Source: Sandaracinobacteroides sp031425455
Lineage (GTDB): Bacteria > Pseudomonadota > Alphaproteobacteria > Sphingomonadales > Sphingomonadaceae
Assembly (NCBI GenBank): GCA_031425455.1
Contig: JANPJJ010000199.1
Coordinates: 1-18,209, forward strand
Length of the DNA: 18,209 nucleotides
Direction: 5' to 3'
Shown here piece after piece: positions 8,530 to 14,765 of the stretch (its first letter is position 1; each line of letters starts with the position of its first letter). The position numbers and the translations under genes were made by a program. Below the pieces are notes generated by a model. It was not told the DNA's origin. It saw only the letters and a program-made list of their open reading frames with translations, and ran no database searches.

Positions 8530-9603
8530 TCATCCGAGGTCCGCCGCCGTCAGCGCGACCAGCCGGTCGGAGCGCTCGCGATTTTCGGTCCGGACCGCGT
8601 CGGGGGCAGGCACCAGCCCACGGCGCTGCAGATAGCCGCCGGGGCCCCAGGCCCGTTCGCTGGTATATTCGTCCAGAAACTCGCGAAGGCCCCGGATCGC
8701 CTTCACATGCTGGGCCTTCACATAGATATACATGGGGCGGGACGCCGGGTAACTGAAATCGGAAATGGTTTGAAGATTGGCCGGAACCCCGTCGATCGGC
8801 ACATCACGCAAGGTATCGAGGTTGGCTTCCAGAAAGCTGAACCCGAACGCGCCAATCGCATTGGGATTGGCCCCGATCTTCTGCACGATCAGATTGTCGT
8901 TCTCGCCGGCCTCGACGAACACATTATCCTCGCGGATCTTGTTGCAGATCGACTTGTGCCGGGCCTCGTCGGTCTTCTTCAACGCCTTCATCGCCGGGTC
9001 GGTCTCGCAGCCGGCCACCATGTAAAGATCGTTGAAGCTGTCGCGCGTCCCCGACGTCGGCGGCGGCCCGAGAAACTCGATCCTGACGTCCGGCAGAGAG
9101 GGGTTTACATCCTTCCACGTTCGAGCAGTCTGTTTTCGCCCGAACGGCGTTGCCGCCAGCGCCGCATAGACATCGCGCAAGGACAGGTTGATCGGGGTGC
9201 CGCCTTTGCCTTGGGCAAGCACAAGCCCGTCGATCCCGACCTTCACTTCCACGACATCGCGGGCGCCATTCTGAACACAGTCTTCCAGCTCGCCAGGCTT
9301 CATCCGCCGCGAAGCGTTGACGACATCCGGAAACCGCGACCCGAGCCCGGCGCAGAACAGCTTGATGCCGCCCCCGGTGCCGGTCGCTTCCACGATCGGC
9401 GCCAGATAGTCGGGATTGTTGCGATTGAAATTCTCCGCCACGGCGGTGGTGAACGGAAACACCGTCGACGAGCCCACGATTCGAATCTGGGTGCGCGAAT
9501 CGGAACAGCCGGCCAGCACGGTCAAGGCCGCCCCGATCAGCGCCAGACGCCTGAAAACCCCCAACCCGTTCAAGGAAACCCCTGCTTTCAAAGGCGATCG
9601 CAT
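8530..9603 (-). CDS. pstS: Periplasmic phosphate-binding lipoprotein PstS
   Basis: This captures phosphate in the periplasm and delivers it to PstCA. The signal peptide ends in a lipobox, LTVLAGC, so the mature protein should be a lipoprotein. The binding-protein fold shows IVGSSTVFPFTTAVAENF near the N-terminus, EATGTGGGIKLFC, and the phosphate-contacting PPPTSGTRDSFND loop. The length is 357 residues from the ATG at 9603. That ATG has no Shine-Dalgarno and sits five bases after a hairpin. A TTG at 9573 has AGGGG just upstream and would give a more usual 22-residue signal with an FRR n-region, so it is a serious rival start. Five cysteines beyond the lipid-bearing one suggest disulfides. It is first of the pst genes, 57 bases after phoR. 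Confidence 0.94.
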   Translation of the reverse strand: MRSPLKAGVSLNGLGVFRRLALIGAALTVLAGCSDSRTQIRIVGSSTVFPFTTAVAENFNRNNPDYLAPIVEATGTGGGIKLFCAGLGSRFPDVVNASRRMKPGELEDCVQNGARDVVEVKVGIDGLVLAQGKGGTPINLSLRDVYAALAATPFGRKQTARTWKDVNPSLPDVRIEFLGPPPTSGTRDSFNDLYMVAGCETDPAMKALKKTDEARHKSICNKIREDNVFVEAGENDNLIVQKIGANPNAIGAFGFSFLEANLDTLRDVPIDGVPANLQTISDFSYPASRPMYIYVKAQHVKAIRGLREFLDEYTSERAWGPGGYLQRRGLVPAPDAVRTENRERSDRLVALTAADLG

Positions 9604-9608
9604 GATCC

Positions 9609-9629
9609 AGGGTTCCGACTTCGGACCCT
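9609..9629 (-). other. Intercistronic hairpin before pstS
   Basis: On the transcript strand AGGGT and CCGA pair with TCGG and ACCCT, giving nine base pairs with one bulged A and a small loop. It lies in the 57-base phoR-pstS gap and ends five bases before the annotated pstS ATG. It has no T-tract. Such a structure could mask the ATG, stabilise the pstS end after processing, or favour the downstream TTG start. Confidence 0.45.
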
Positions 9630-9660
9630 GCCGACACCCTCTAGGGCCCGACCGTGCGGC

Positions 9661-11106
9661 TTATGTTACCGACTCGTTGCGGTTTTGTGACGGCCCGGAC
9701 GATATGGGACCGGAAGATGGTGGCGGCAGAAGCTGGGGCGCTCCTTCGCCACTCTCCTGGTCGAGGGCTCGCGTCGCGGGCGGGTGCACCGGCAGCACGA
9801 ACGACACCACCGTACCCTCGCCCTGCCGGCTGGCGATCTCCAGCCGGCCCCGGTGCCGCTCCACGATGTGCTTCACGATGGCAAGGCCCAGCCCGGTGCC
9901 CCCCATCGACCGCGACCGCCCGGTATCGATGCGATAGAAGCGCTCGGTCAGCCGCGGCAGATGCTCGGGTGCGATGCCGTCACCTTCGTCGCGCACCGCC
10001 ACCCGCACCATCTCCTCGCCGCGCCCCGCGCCGGCCTGATCCCGCGCCGCCGACACGGTGATCGGGGTTCCCGAATGGCCGTATTTCAAGGCGTTGGAGA
10101 CCAGATTGTGCAGCACCTGCAGGATCTGGTCCCGATCGGCCACCACCTGCGGCAGGTCCGGTGCCACCTCCAGCACCAGCTGGCGGTTGTCCCCTTCCAG
10201 CCGCATCGCCAGTGTCCGTCCCACGTCCGACAGCAGTGGCGGCAGCTCCAGCATTGTCTGCGGCCGGACATATTTGTCCAGCTCGATCCGGCTCAGCGAC
10301 AACAGGTCGTCGATCAGCCGGCTCATCCGAGCCGCCTCGCGGCTCATGATATCCAGGAAGCGCTGCCGCGCCGGCTCGTCCTCCGAAGCCGGCCCCAGCA
10401 ACGTCTCGATGAACCCGGAGATGTTGGCCAGCGGCGTGCGCAGCTCATGGCTGGCATTGGCCACGAAATCGGCCCGCATCCGTTCGGTCAATCGCGACTG
10501 GGTGATGTCGGTAAAGCTCAGCAACAGCCGTTCCACTGGCTCAGGACCGACCGTTTCAGACCCAACCGTTCCGCCGCCCTCCTGCAACGCCACCACGCGC
10601 ACGCGGAATGCGCCGTCCTGCGACCCCAAAGTGGTTACCTCGCGAAGCGACGGGCTCTGCCCCTGCATTCCCAGCCGCACGGCATCGATCACCACCGGAT
10701 GCCGCACCGTCTGCCTGAGGTCCACGCCCACGATCCGCGGCCCGAACAGCGCGAGCGCGCCCTCGTTCGCCGCAAGCACCCGCCACGTGGCTGCCACCAG
10801 CAGCGCCGGGTCGGCCAGCGCCTCGATCCCGATCCGGTCGTCTCCGCCGTCCGTCACAAACGACCGCTGCCCGGGCCTTAACGAACCGGATTGCGCTGAG
10901 CTCGGCCTTTGCGAACCGGACTTCAGCAGCATGGCGTCCCCAGGAGTCGGCGCGGAAGCATCCAACGCCCGATAGACGAGGAAGATGACAGTCAGGATCA
11001 CCGGCGCCCACAACAGCGGTGCCACGCCGGCATTGTCGGCGGCAAGCCCCAGCGCAAGGCCCAGCGCCGTCGTCGCCGCCATTACGATCCATCGCCCGTC
11101 GTTCAA
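9661..11106 (-). CDS. phoR: Phosphate regulon sensor histidine kinase PhoR
   Basis: This 481-residue inner-membrane kinase would phosphorylate PhoB when phosphate is low. Two TM helices (about 6-22 and 30-47) with almost no periplasmic loop lead to a linker and a PAS-like domain (about 92-200). The dimerisation domain follows, with H220 in ANASHELRTPLANISGF, and then the ATP-binding domain with the N-box HNLVSNALKYG, G1 DEGDGIAP, the F-box RFYRID and G2 GGTGLGLAIVKH. A tail of about 35 residues, rich in proline and serine, follows. The start is a TTG at 11106; its GGAG, 10 bases upstream, lies in the last codons of the preceding mini-ORF. An ATG at 11082 is an alternative but has a poor ribosome site. 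The 3' end also carries a Pho-box-like array. Confidence 0.94.
   Translation of the reverse strand: MNDGRWIVMAATTALGLALGLAADNAGVAPLLWAPVILTVIFLVYRALDASAPTPGDAMLLKSGSQRPSSAQSGSLRPGQRSFVTDGGDDRIGIEALADPALLVAATWRVLAANEGALALFGPRIVGVDLRQTVRHPVVIDAVRLGMQGQSPSLREVTTLGSQDGAFRVRVVALQEGGGTVGSETVGPEPVERLLLSFTDITQSRLTERMRADFVANASHELRTPLANISGFIETLLGPASEDEPARQRFLDIMSREAARMSRLIDDLLSLSRIELDKYVRPQTMLELPPLLSDVGRTLAMRLEGDNRQLVLEVAPDLPQVVADRDQILQVLHNLVSNALKYGHSGTPITVSAARDQAGAGRGEEMVRVAVRDEGDGIAPEHLPRLTERFYRIDTGRSRSMGGTGLGLAIVKHIVERHRGRLEIASRQGEGTVVSFVLPVHPPATRALDQESGEGAPQLLPPPSSGPISSGPSQNRNESVT
9665..9693 (-). promoter_or_regulatory. Candidate Pho-box array upstream of pstS
   Basis: Three 7-bp elements read on the minus strand as CCGTCAC (9687-9693), CCGCAAC (9676-9682) and CGGTAAC (9665-9671), each separated by exactly four bases, hence an 11-bp period. 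The known Pho box is two CTGTCAT-like repeats with a 4-base spacer; the first pair here matches the 18-base consensus at about 11 of 18 positions. The array lies inside the last codons of phoR, 62-90 bases upstream of the pstS ATG. No convincing -10 box was found after it. Confidence 0.45.
10541..10570 (-). repeat. 15-bp tandem duplication inside phoR
   Basis: Two 15-base units, 10541-10555 and 10556-10570, share 11-12 positions and encode the consecutive pentads VGSET and VGPEP in the variable loop of the PAS-like domain. It is in frame and likely neutral. Confidence 0.5.
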
Positions 11107-11110
11107 CCGC

Positions 11111-11140
11111 CTACCGCTCCAGCACGTTCTCGTGGCTCAC
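11111..11140 (-). CDS. Mini-ORF 2 before phoR (MSHENVLER)
   Basis: This nine-codon ORF starts with GTG at 11140 and ends with TAG four bases before the phoR TTG start. GGAG, nine bases upstream of its GTG, lies inside mini-ORF 1. Its own GAG-CGG end supplies the Shine-Dalgarno for phoR. It may serve only to pass ribosomes on; a functional peptide is not claimed, and it could be untranslated. Confidence 0.4.
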   Translation of the reverse strand: MSHENVLER

Positions 11141-11143
11141 CCG

Positions 11144-11173
11144 CTACCGCTCCAGTTCATTCTTGTTGCTCAC
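11144..11173 (-). CDS. Mini-ORF 1 before phoR (MSNKNELER)
   Basis: This nine-codon ORF starts with GTG at 11173, six bases after the stop of the unknown protein gene, with GGAG nine bases upstream inside that gene's last codons. It ends with TAG at 11144-11146. It has the same layout as mini-ORF 2, and its ELER end equals the C-terminus of the upstream protein. Translation is inferred only from start, spacing and Shine-Dalgarno. Confidence 0.4.
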   Translation of the reverse strand: MSNKNELER

Positions 11174-11176
11174 CCG

Positions 11177-11947
11177 CTACCGCTCCAGCTCGACCAGTTC
11201 GTACCAGGTCGCCATATAGCCGCCGACCCCGCCCTTCACGAACAGTCGGTCGGCATCTGCCGTTACCCACATGTCATAGACCGGGTGCGATGTCCCCCCC
11301 ATGCCCTCCGCGCTTTCGTCGACGAAGCGGAAATGGTGGCAGTCGAAACTGCCGGCCGGGCAGGTAGCCGGCTCGTTCCCCACATATTCCAGCCCGATCC
11401 GTACCTCGGCCAGCATCGGCGGCGTCGCGCCGCGATGATCGGCCGAGGGGAGCAGCACCCGGATCTCGCGCCGGTGCGGCCCGGCGCCTACGTCCATGCA
11501 CTTCGTCAAATAGGCATCGCCGACGATCGGGTGCGTGCCGAACCCGTCCAGCCCTCCACCAGGCAGCCGGTCCCCGATCGCCATGGATTGCGAAACCTGC
11601 CCGATCGAGGGCCCGTGGCTTTCCAGCCGAACCGTGCCCGCGCCATGGTCGAACATCACCAGCCCGGCGCCCATGAATCGGTCGCCAACGCTCAGCCGCA
11701 CCAGGCAGTCGAACGGCCGCCCAGCCTCATCCAGCGAATAGATGATATCCCTCAGCACGGTCGGCGCCGGCTCCTCGATCCGGCAATGCGCTCGAAGCGT
11801 CACCCGCCCGTCGCCATGGTGGGTGAAGTGGAACCGCTCCTCGCCGCGAACCGCCCCCTCCAGCCCGGGCTTGCGACTGGTATATTCGATCCGGCCGCGC
11901 ACATCGCGGTGCGCCATCGGCGCCCATGCCGTGATCCCGCCTGTCAT
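11177..11947 (-). CDS. Unrecognised protein, beta-rich, no signal peptide
   Basis: The product is 256 residues and the family is not recognised with confidence. It has no signal peptide or TM segment and alternates short polar and hydrophobic stretches, as in beta-sheet proteins. The overall look loosely recalls DUF3108-type proteins, but this is weak. Visible features are a histidine-containing N-terminal region (FHFTHHGDG, LRAHCRIEEP), a cysteine and histidine stretch TCPAGSFDCHHFRFVDE near residue 205, and a C-terminal segment VYDMWVTADADRLFVKGGV. The start overlaps the SDR stop (TGATG), so it is coupled to the SDR and may work with it. Its last codons ELER-stop are the source of the tandem repeats that follow. 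Real coding is well supported by length, codon bias and packing. Confidence 0.8.
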   Translation of the reverse strand: MTGGITAWAPMAHRDVRGRIEYTSRKPGLEGAVRGEERFHFTHHGDGRVTLRAHCRIEEPAPTVLRDIIYSLDEAGRPFDCLVRLSVGDRFMGAGLVMFDHGAGTVRLESHGPSIGQVSQSMAIGDRLPGGGLDGFGTHPIVGDAYLTKCMDVGAGPHRREIRVLLPSADHRGATPPMLAEVRIGLEYVGNEPATCPAGSFDCHHFRFVDESAEGMGGTSHPVYDMWVTADADRLFVKGGVGGYMATWYELVELER

Positions 11948-12750
11948 CAGGCTCCGGCCCTGAACTTCTTCACCACCGCTGCCCCCATCGTCTCCATCAG
12001 GTCAAAGAGCCCTTCCGGGTTCAGCCGCTTCATCTCCAGCAGCGCCATCTCCGGCCCGTTGCCGCCCACAGGAATCTCGCGCAAACCCGCCTCGAAGCCG
12101 GCCAGGATGATCGCGCCCGCCTCTTCGGCGCTGATCCCGGCGTCCACGTCGTCGTCGCCAGCGCCCTTCATCTGCCCGTCGCCGCGAAGCGCCCGGGCGC
12201 CGATCTCGGTCCGCACGAACCCGGGCACGATGGTCGTCACGCCGACACCGCGGTGCGCCACTTCGGTGCGGAGGCTGTCGAAAAAGCCCATGACGGCATG
12301 CTTTGCCGCCGAATAGCCGGTGCGTTGCGGCGATCCGACCTTCCCCGCGACGCTTGCGGTAACGGCAACATGCCCCTCGCCCCGCGCCAGCATGGCAGGC
12401 AGCACCAGCTTGGTGAGCGCGACCGGCGCGAAGAAGTCCACTTCCAGGATGGTCCGGTACACGTCCATCAGCGTGTCTTCGGCAAGCCCGCGCTGCGAGA
12501 TTCCCGCATTGTTGATCAGGATGTCCACCCGGCCGGCATGGTGCACCACGGCGGGCAGCACGTCGTGATCGGTCACGTCGAACGGCAGGATGATATTGTC
12601 CTGCACGCCGGCCGCCACCCGCGCCAGCGCCTCGCGGTCCCGCCCCGACAGGATGACCGTCGCCCCGGCCCCGCCGAACGCCCGCGCCATCCCCGCACCG
12701 ATCCCGGACGAAGCGCCCGTGATCCAGACCCGCTTGCCCGCCACATCCAT
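11947..12750 (-). CDS. SDR-family oxidoreductase
   Basis: This 267-residue short-chain dehydrogenase has the cofactor motif TGASSGIGAGMA (residues 11-22), NNAGIS, the catalytic serine in VTASVAGKVG and Y-S-A-A-K. The stretch RTEVAHRGVGVTTIVPGFVRTEI resembles classical SDRs of the DHRS7 type, which reduce carbonyls on lipids or steroids. The substrate here is unknown. GGGGGAG, about ten bases upstream, supports the ATG at 12750, and the ribosome site lies inside the NnrU gene, which ends two bases before. It forms a tight trio with the NnrU-like gene and the unknown protein. Confidence 0.9.
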   Translation of the reverse strand: MDVAGKRVWITGASSGIGAGMARAFGGAGATVILSGRDREALARVAAGVQDNIILPFDVTDHDVLPAVVHHAGRVDILINNAGISQRGLAEDTLMDVYRTILEVDFFAPVALTKLVLPAMLARGEGHVAVTASVAGKVGSPQRTGYSAAKHAVMGFFDSLRTEVAHRGVGVTTIVPGFVRTEIGARALRGDGQMKGAGDDDVDAGISAEEAGAIILAGFEAGLREIPVGGNGPEMALLEMKRLNPEGLFDLMETMGAAVVKKFRAGA

Positions 12751-12752
12751 GA

Positions 12753-13448
12753 TCAGAAACTCCCCCAGAATCCCCACGGCGGAACGACGGGCGCCTGCAT
12801 CAGCACCGGGTGAACGAAGGTGAGCAGCAGCCACAGCGCGACGCCGCCCAGCACCGGCACCAGCCCGGGCCACAGGCTGCTCCACGGCTGCCGCCCGCTC
12901 AGCTGCGCACCGAGCGGCCAATAGCTGGTCTCGGCCTCGTACCGGTCCCAGCTCGCGCCCAGCTGCCGGCGCTTCTTCCCGTCCTGCAATGCCGCGCCCA
13001 CCAGCGCCAGAAACCCGATGCCCAGCGCCAGGATCACCGTCGGCAGGCTTCCCGACAGCGTGGCATGCACCACAGCCCAGATTGCGAACGCCCACATCAT
13101 CGGATGCCGCGTGATGCGAAGCACGCCGCTCGCCGGCCGGTTGCTCGCCGGAACCCCGGCAAGCGACTTGTTGGCGGGAGTCAACGACCCGACGAACAGG
13201 TTCGAGGCCAGCAGCATCGCCAGCGCCGCCACATGCCAGGCCCCGGCAGGCGCCACCCACAAGATGCGGTCGGGCACCCCGCGATAGACGTGGATCGCGC
13301 CGAACAGCAGGCCGAGCGAAATCACCGCATACAGCAGCTGGAAGCCCTTTTCGCCGGTCCGCGCCACAAGGGCGTCGCGGGCCGGCGCGTTCGCCAGCAA
13401 CAGATGGGTGCCCACGAACGCCGCCAGCAACAGCAGAAACAGCGTCAT
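12753..13448 (-). CDS. NnrU-family integral membrane protein
   Basis: The product is 231 residues with about six hydrophobic segments. The conserved block GVLRITRHPMMWAFAIWAVVHA, with its R-H-P motif, identifies the NnrU family, which includes the denitrification-associated NnrU and plant 15-cis-zeta-carotene isomerase Z-ISO. The motif is thought to bind haem in Z-ISO. No denitrification gene is nearby, so the biochemical role here is open. The ATG at 13448 is chosen because GGGGAG lies seven bases upstream; the ATG at 13454 would be only one base from it. It follows the ligand-less amidohydrolase gene by 12 bases and is followed by the SDR after two. Confidence 0.87.
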   Translation of the reverse strand: MTLFLLLLAAFVGTHLLLANAPARDALVARTGEKGFQLLYAVISLGLLFGAIHVYRGVPDRILWVAPAGAWHVAALAMLLASNLFVGSLTPANKSLAGVPASNRPASGVLRITRHPMMWAFAIWAVVHATLSGSLPTVILALGIGFLALVGAALQDGKKRRQLGASWDRYEAETSYWPLGAQLSGRQPWSSLWPGLVPVLGGVALWLLLTFVHPVLMQAPVVPPWGFWGSF

Positions 13449-13460
13449 ACGCATTCTCCC

Positions 13461-14765
13461 CTAGCGACGGTACATTTCGGGCAGCTGGCTCCGGTCGCGC
13501 CCCGGCAGATAGCGCCGCGCCAGCCGGGTCTGCCGGCTTTCCAGCGACTGCGCCTCGCCCCGAATGAACACCTGCTCCGGCGCCGACGCCAGCTCCAGCG
13601 GATCGCCGGACCAGACCACCACATCGGCAGAGGCGCCCGGCTTCAACTGGCCCTGTTGCGACAGGCCGAAAATCTCGGCCGGGGCCCGGCTGATCGCCGC
13701 GAACGCCTGGTCCCAGCTCAGCCCGACGCCGCCGGGCACCCGCCCCTGCGCGACCAGATTGCCGGCATAATGCGGCAGGTTCCGCGGCTGGAACGAGGCA
13801 TCGAGGTCGGGCGTGCCGAGCGCCACCTTCACGCCCGCCGCCACCAGCCGCCCGACATTCGACATGGTTGCTCCAAGGGCTTCGAACGTGTCGGGCCGGT
13901 TGTTCATGCCCAGCGTCACGACCGGCACCCCGGCACGGGCGATCTCGTCCGCCACCATCCAGCCCTCGTTGGCGGACAGCAGCACCAGTTGCAGCCCGGG
14001 GTACATCGACGGCAGCTTCAGCACCTGTCGAATGTCCGACGCGCGATCGACCCGCACCAGCAGCGGCTGGGCACTGCGCAACACCAGGGTCAGCGCCTCG
14101 GCGTCGTTTCGCGTGATCCTGAGGTTGCGCGCCTGGTCGCGCGGCGTGCCACGGCCCTGCTGCACAGCCTGCGCTTCCTCCAGCGCGTTGGTGATCTCGG
14201 CCCAGGCGGCCGATCGCGACCCGCCGGCCAGTTGTGCGCCGCGCTCGCCGTAGACGACATACTGGAACGCGCGCGGGCGAAGCGCGTTGACGCTGCCCGC
14301 TGCCAGCGAAATCACCGCGCCCTGCCCCGCGAACAGCCTGGAGCCAGGCGCCGGCCCGACCACGGCCGTTGTCACCCCGTCGGCGCGACTGACGGCCAGG
14401 CTGCTGTCGGCCGGGTTTAGCGCCGCGTCCAGCATCAGCGCCGCCGAATCCTCCGCCTTGTCTGCACCCAGGTCATTGGCCGTCTGCTCGCCCGCCACTT
14501 CGGCAGCCCCGATCTGGCTCAACCCGGCCACGATCCCGGGCGTCACCCACTTGCCAGTCGTGTCGATCCGGCGGAACCGTGACGGCACCGGCGTTCCGGC
14601 AGGCCCCACTCCCACGACGACCCCGTCGGAGATCAGCACCACGCCATTGTCGATCGGCGCACCGCCGTTGGTGACCACCCGGCCGCCGACCAGCGCAATA
14701 TCCTCCTGCGCCGCAAGGGCAGGGCCCGCCGCAGCGAGGAGGAGCGCGAAGAAAACCGCCTTCAC
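13461..14765 (-). CDS. Secreted amidohydrolase-fold protein lacking metal ligands
   Basis: The product is 434 residues with a cleavable signal peptide (MKAVFFALLLAAAGPALA, cut before AQED). The fold is that of the amidohydrolase superfamily: an N-terminal beta-sandwich (LVGGRVVTNGGAPIDNG), the WVTPGI entry into the barrel, and the C-terminal LKPGASADVVVWSGDPLE block. Where the partner gene has HSH, this one has L82-S-Q84. The equivalents of the partner's carboxylated lysine and two later histidines also look replaced. It is probably not a metal hydrolase and may be a partner or scaffold for the adjacent enzyme; this is inference. The start is GTG at 14765, overlapping the partner's stop (GTGA), with AAGGAG seven bases upstream. 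Confidence 0.87.
   Translation of the reverse strand: MKAVFFALLLAAAGPALAAQEDIALVGGRVVTNGGAPIDNGVVLISDGVVVGVGPAGTPVPSRFRRIDTTGKWVTPGIVAGLSQIGAAEVAGEQTANDLGADKAEDSAALMLDAALNPADSSLAVSRADGVTTAVVGPAPGSRLFAGQGAVISLAAGSVNALRPRAFQYVVYGERGAQLAGGSRSAAWAEITNALEEAQAVQQGRGTPRDQARNLRITRNDAEALTLVLRSAQPLLVRVDRASDIRQVLKLPSMYPGLQLVLLSANEGWMVADEIARAGVPVVTLGMNNRPDTFEALGATMSNVGRLVAAGVKVALGTPDLDASFQPRNLPHYAGNLVAQGRVPGGVGLSWDQAFAAISRAPAEIFGLSQQGQLKPGASADVVVWSGDPLELASAPEQVFIRGEAQSLESRQTRLARRYLPGRDRSQLPEMYRR

Larger units (their letters stand above)
11111..11188 (-). repeat. 33-bp tandem repeats between an unknown gene and phoR
   Basis: Units at 11111-11143 and 11144-11176 agree at 28 of 33 bases, and a third partial copy (11177-11188) is the end of the upstream gene, including its stop codon. 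Each unit repeats, on the minus strand, the codons for LER, a TAG stop, a CGG spacer and a GTG-AGC start. The last codons plus stop of the upstream gene have therefore been copied twice. Confidence 0.85.

Noticed and set aside
6417..8756. A 779-codon plus-strand open frame opposite pstA, pstC and pstS
   Set aside because: It has low-complexity composition and no motif, whereas the opposite strand holds three family-matched genes.
9637..9646. CCCT-CT-AGGG as an operator or terminator before pstS
   Set aside because: A 4-bp stem with a 2-base centre is too short to support a claim, and no T-run follows.
10899..10925. Repeated GAACCGGA in the phoR linker as a regulatory direct repeat
   Set aside because: It encodes the low-complexity serine- and arginine-rich linker and is poorly conserved between copies.
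11111..11188. The 33-bp repeats as a CRISPR array
   Set aside because: There are only two full units with no unique spacers, they are in register with codons and stops, and no cas gene is present.
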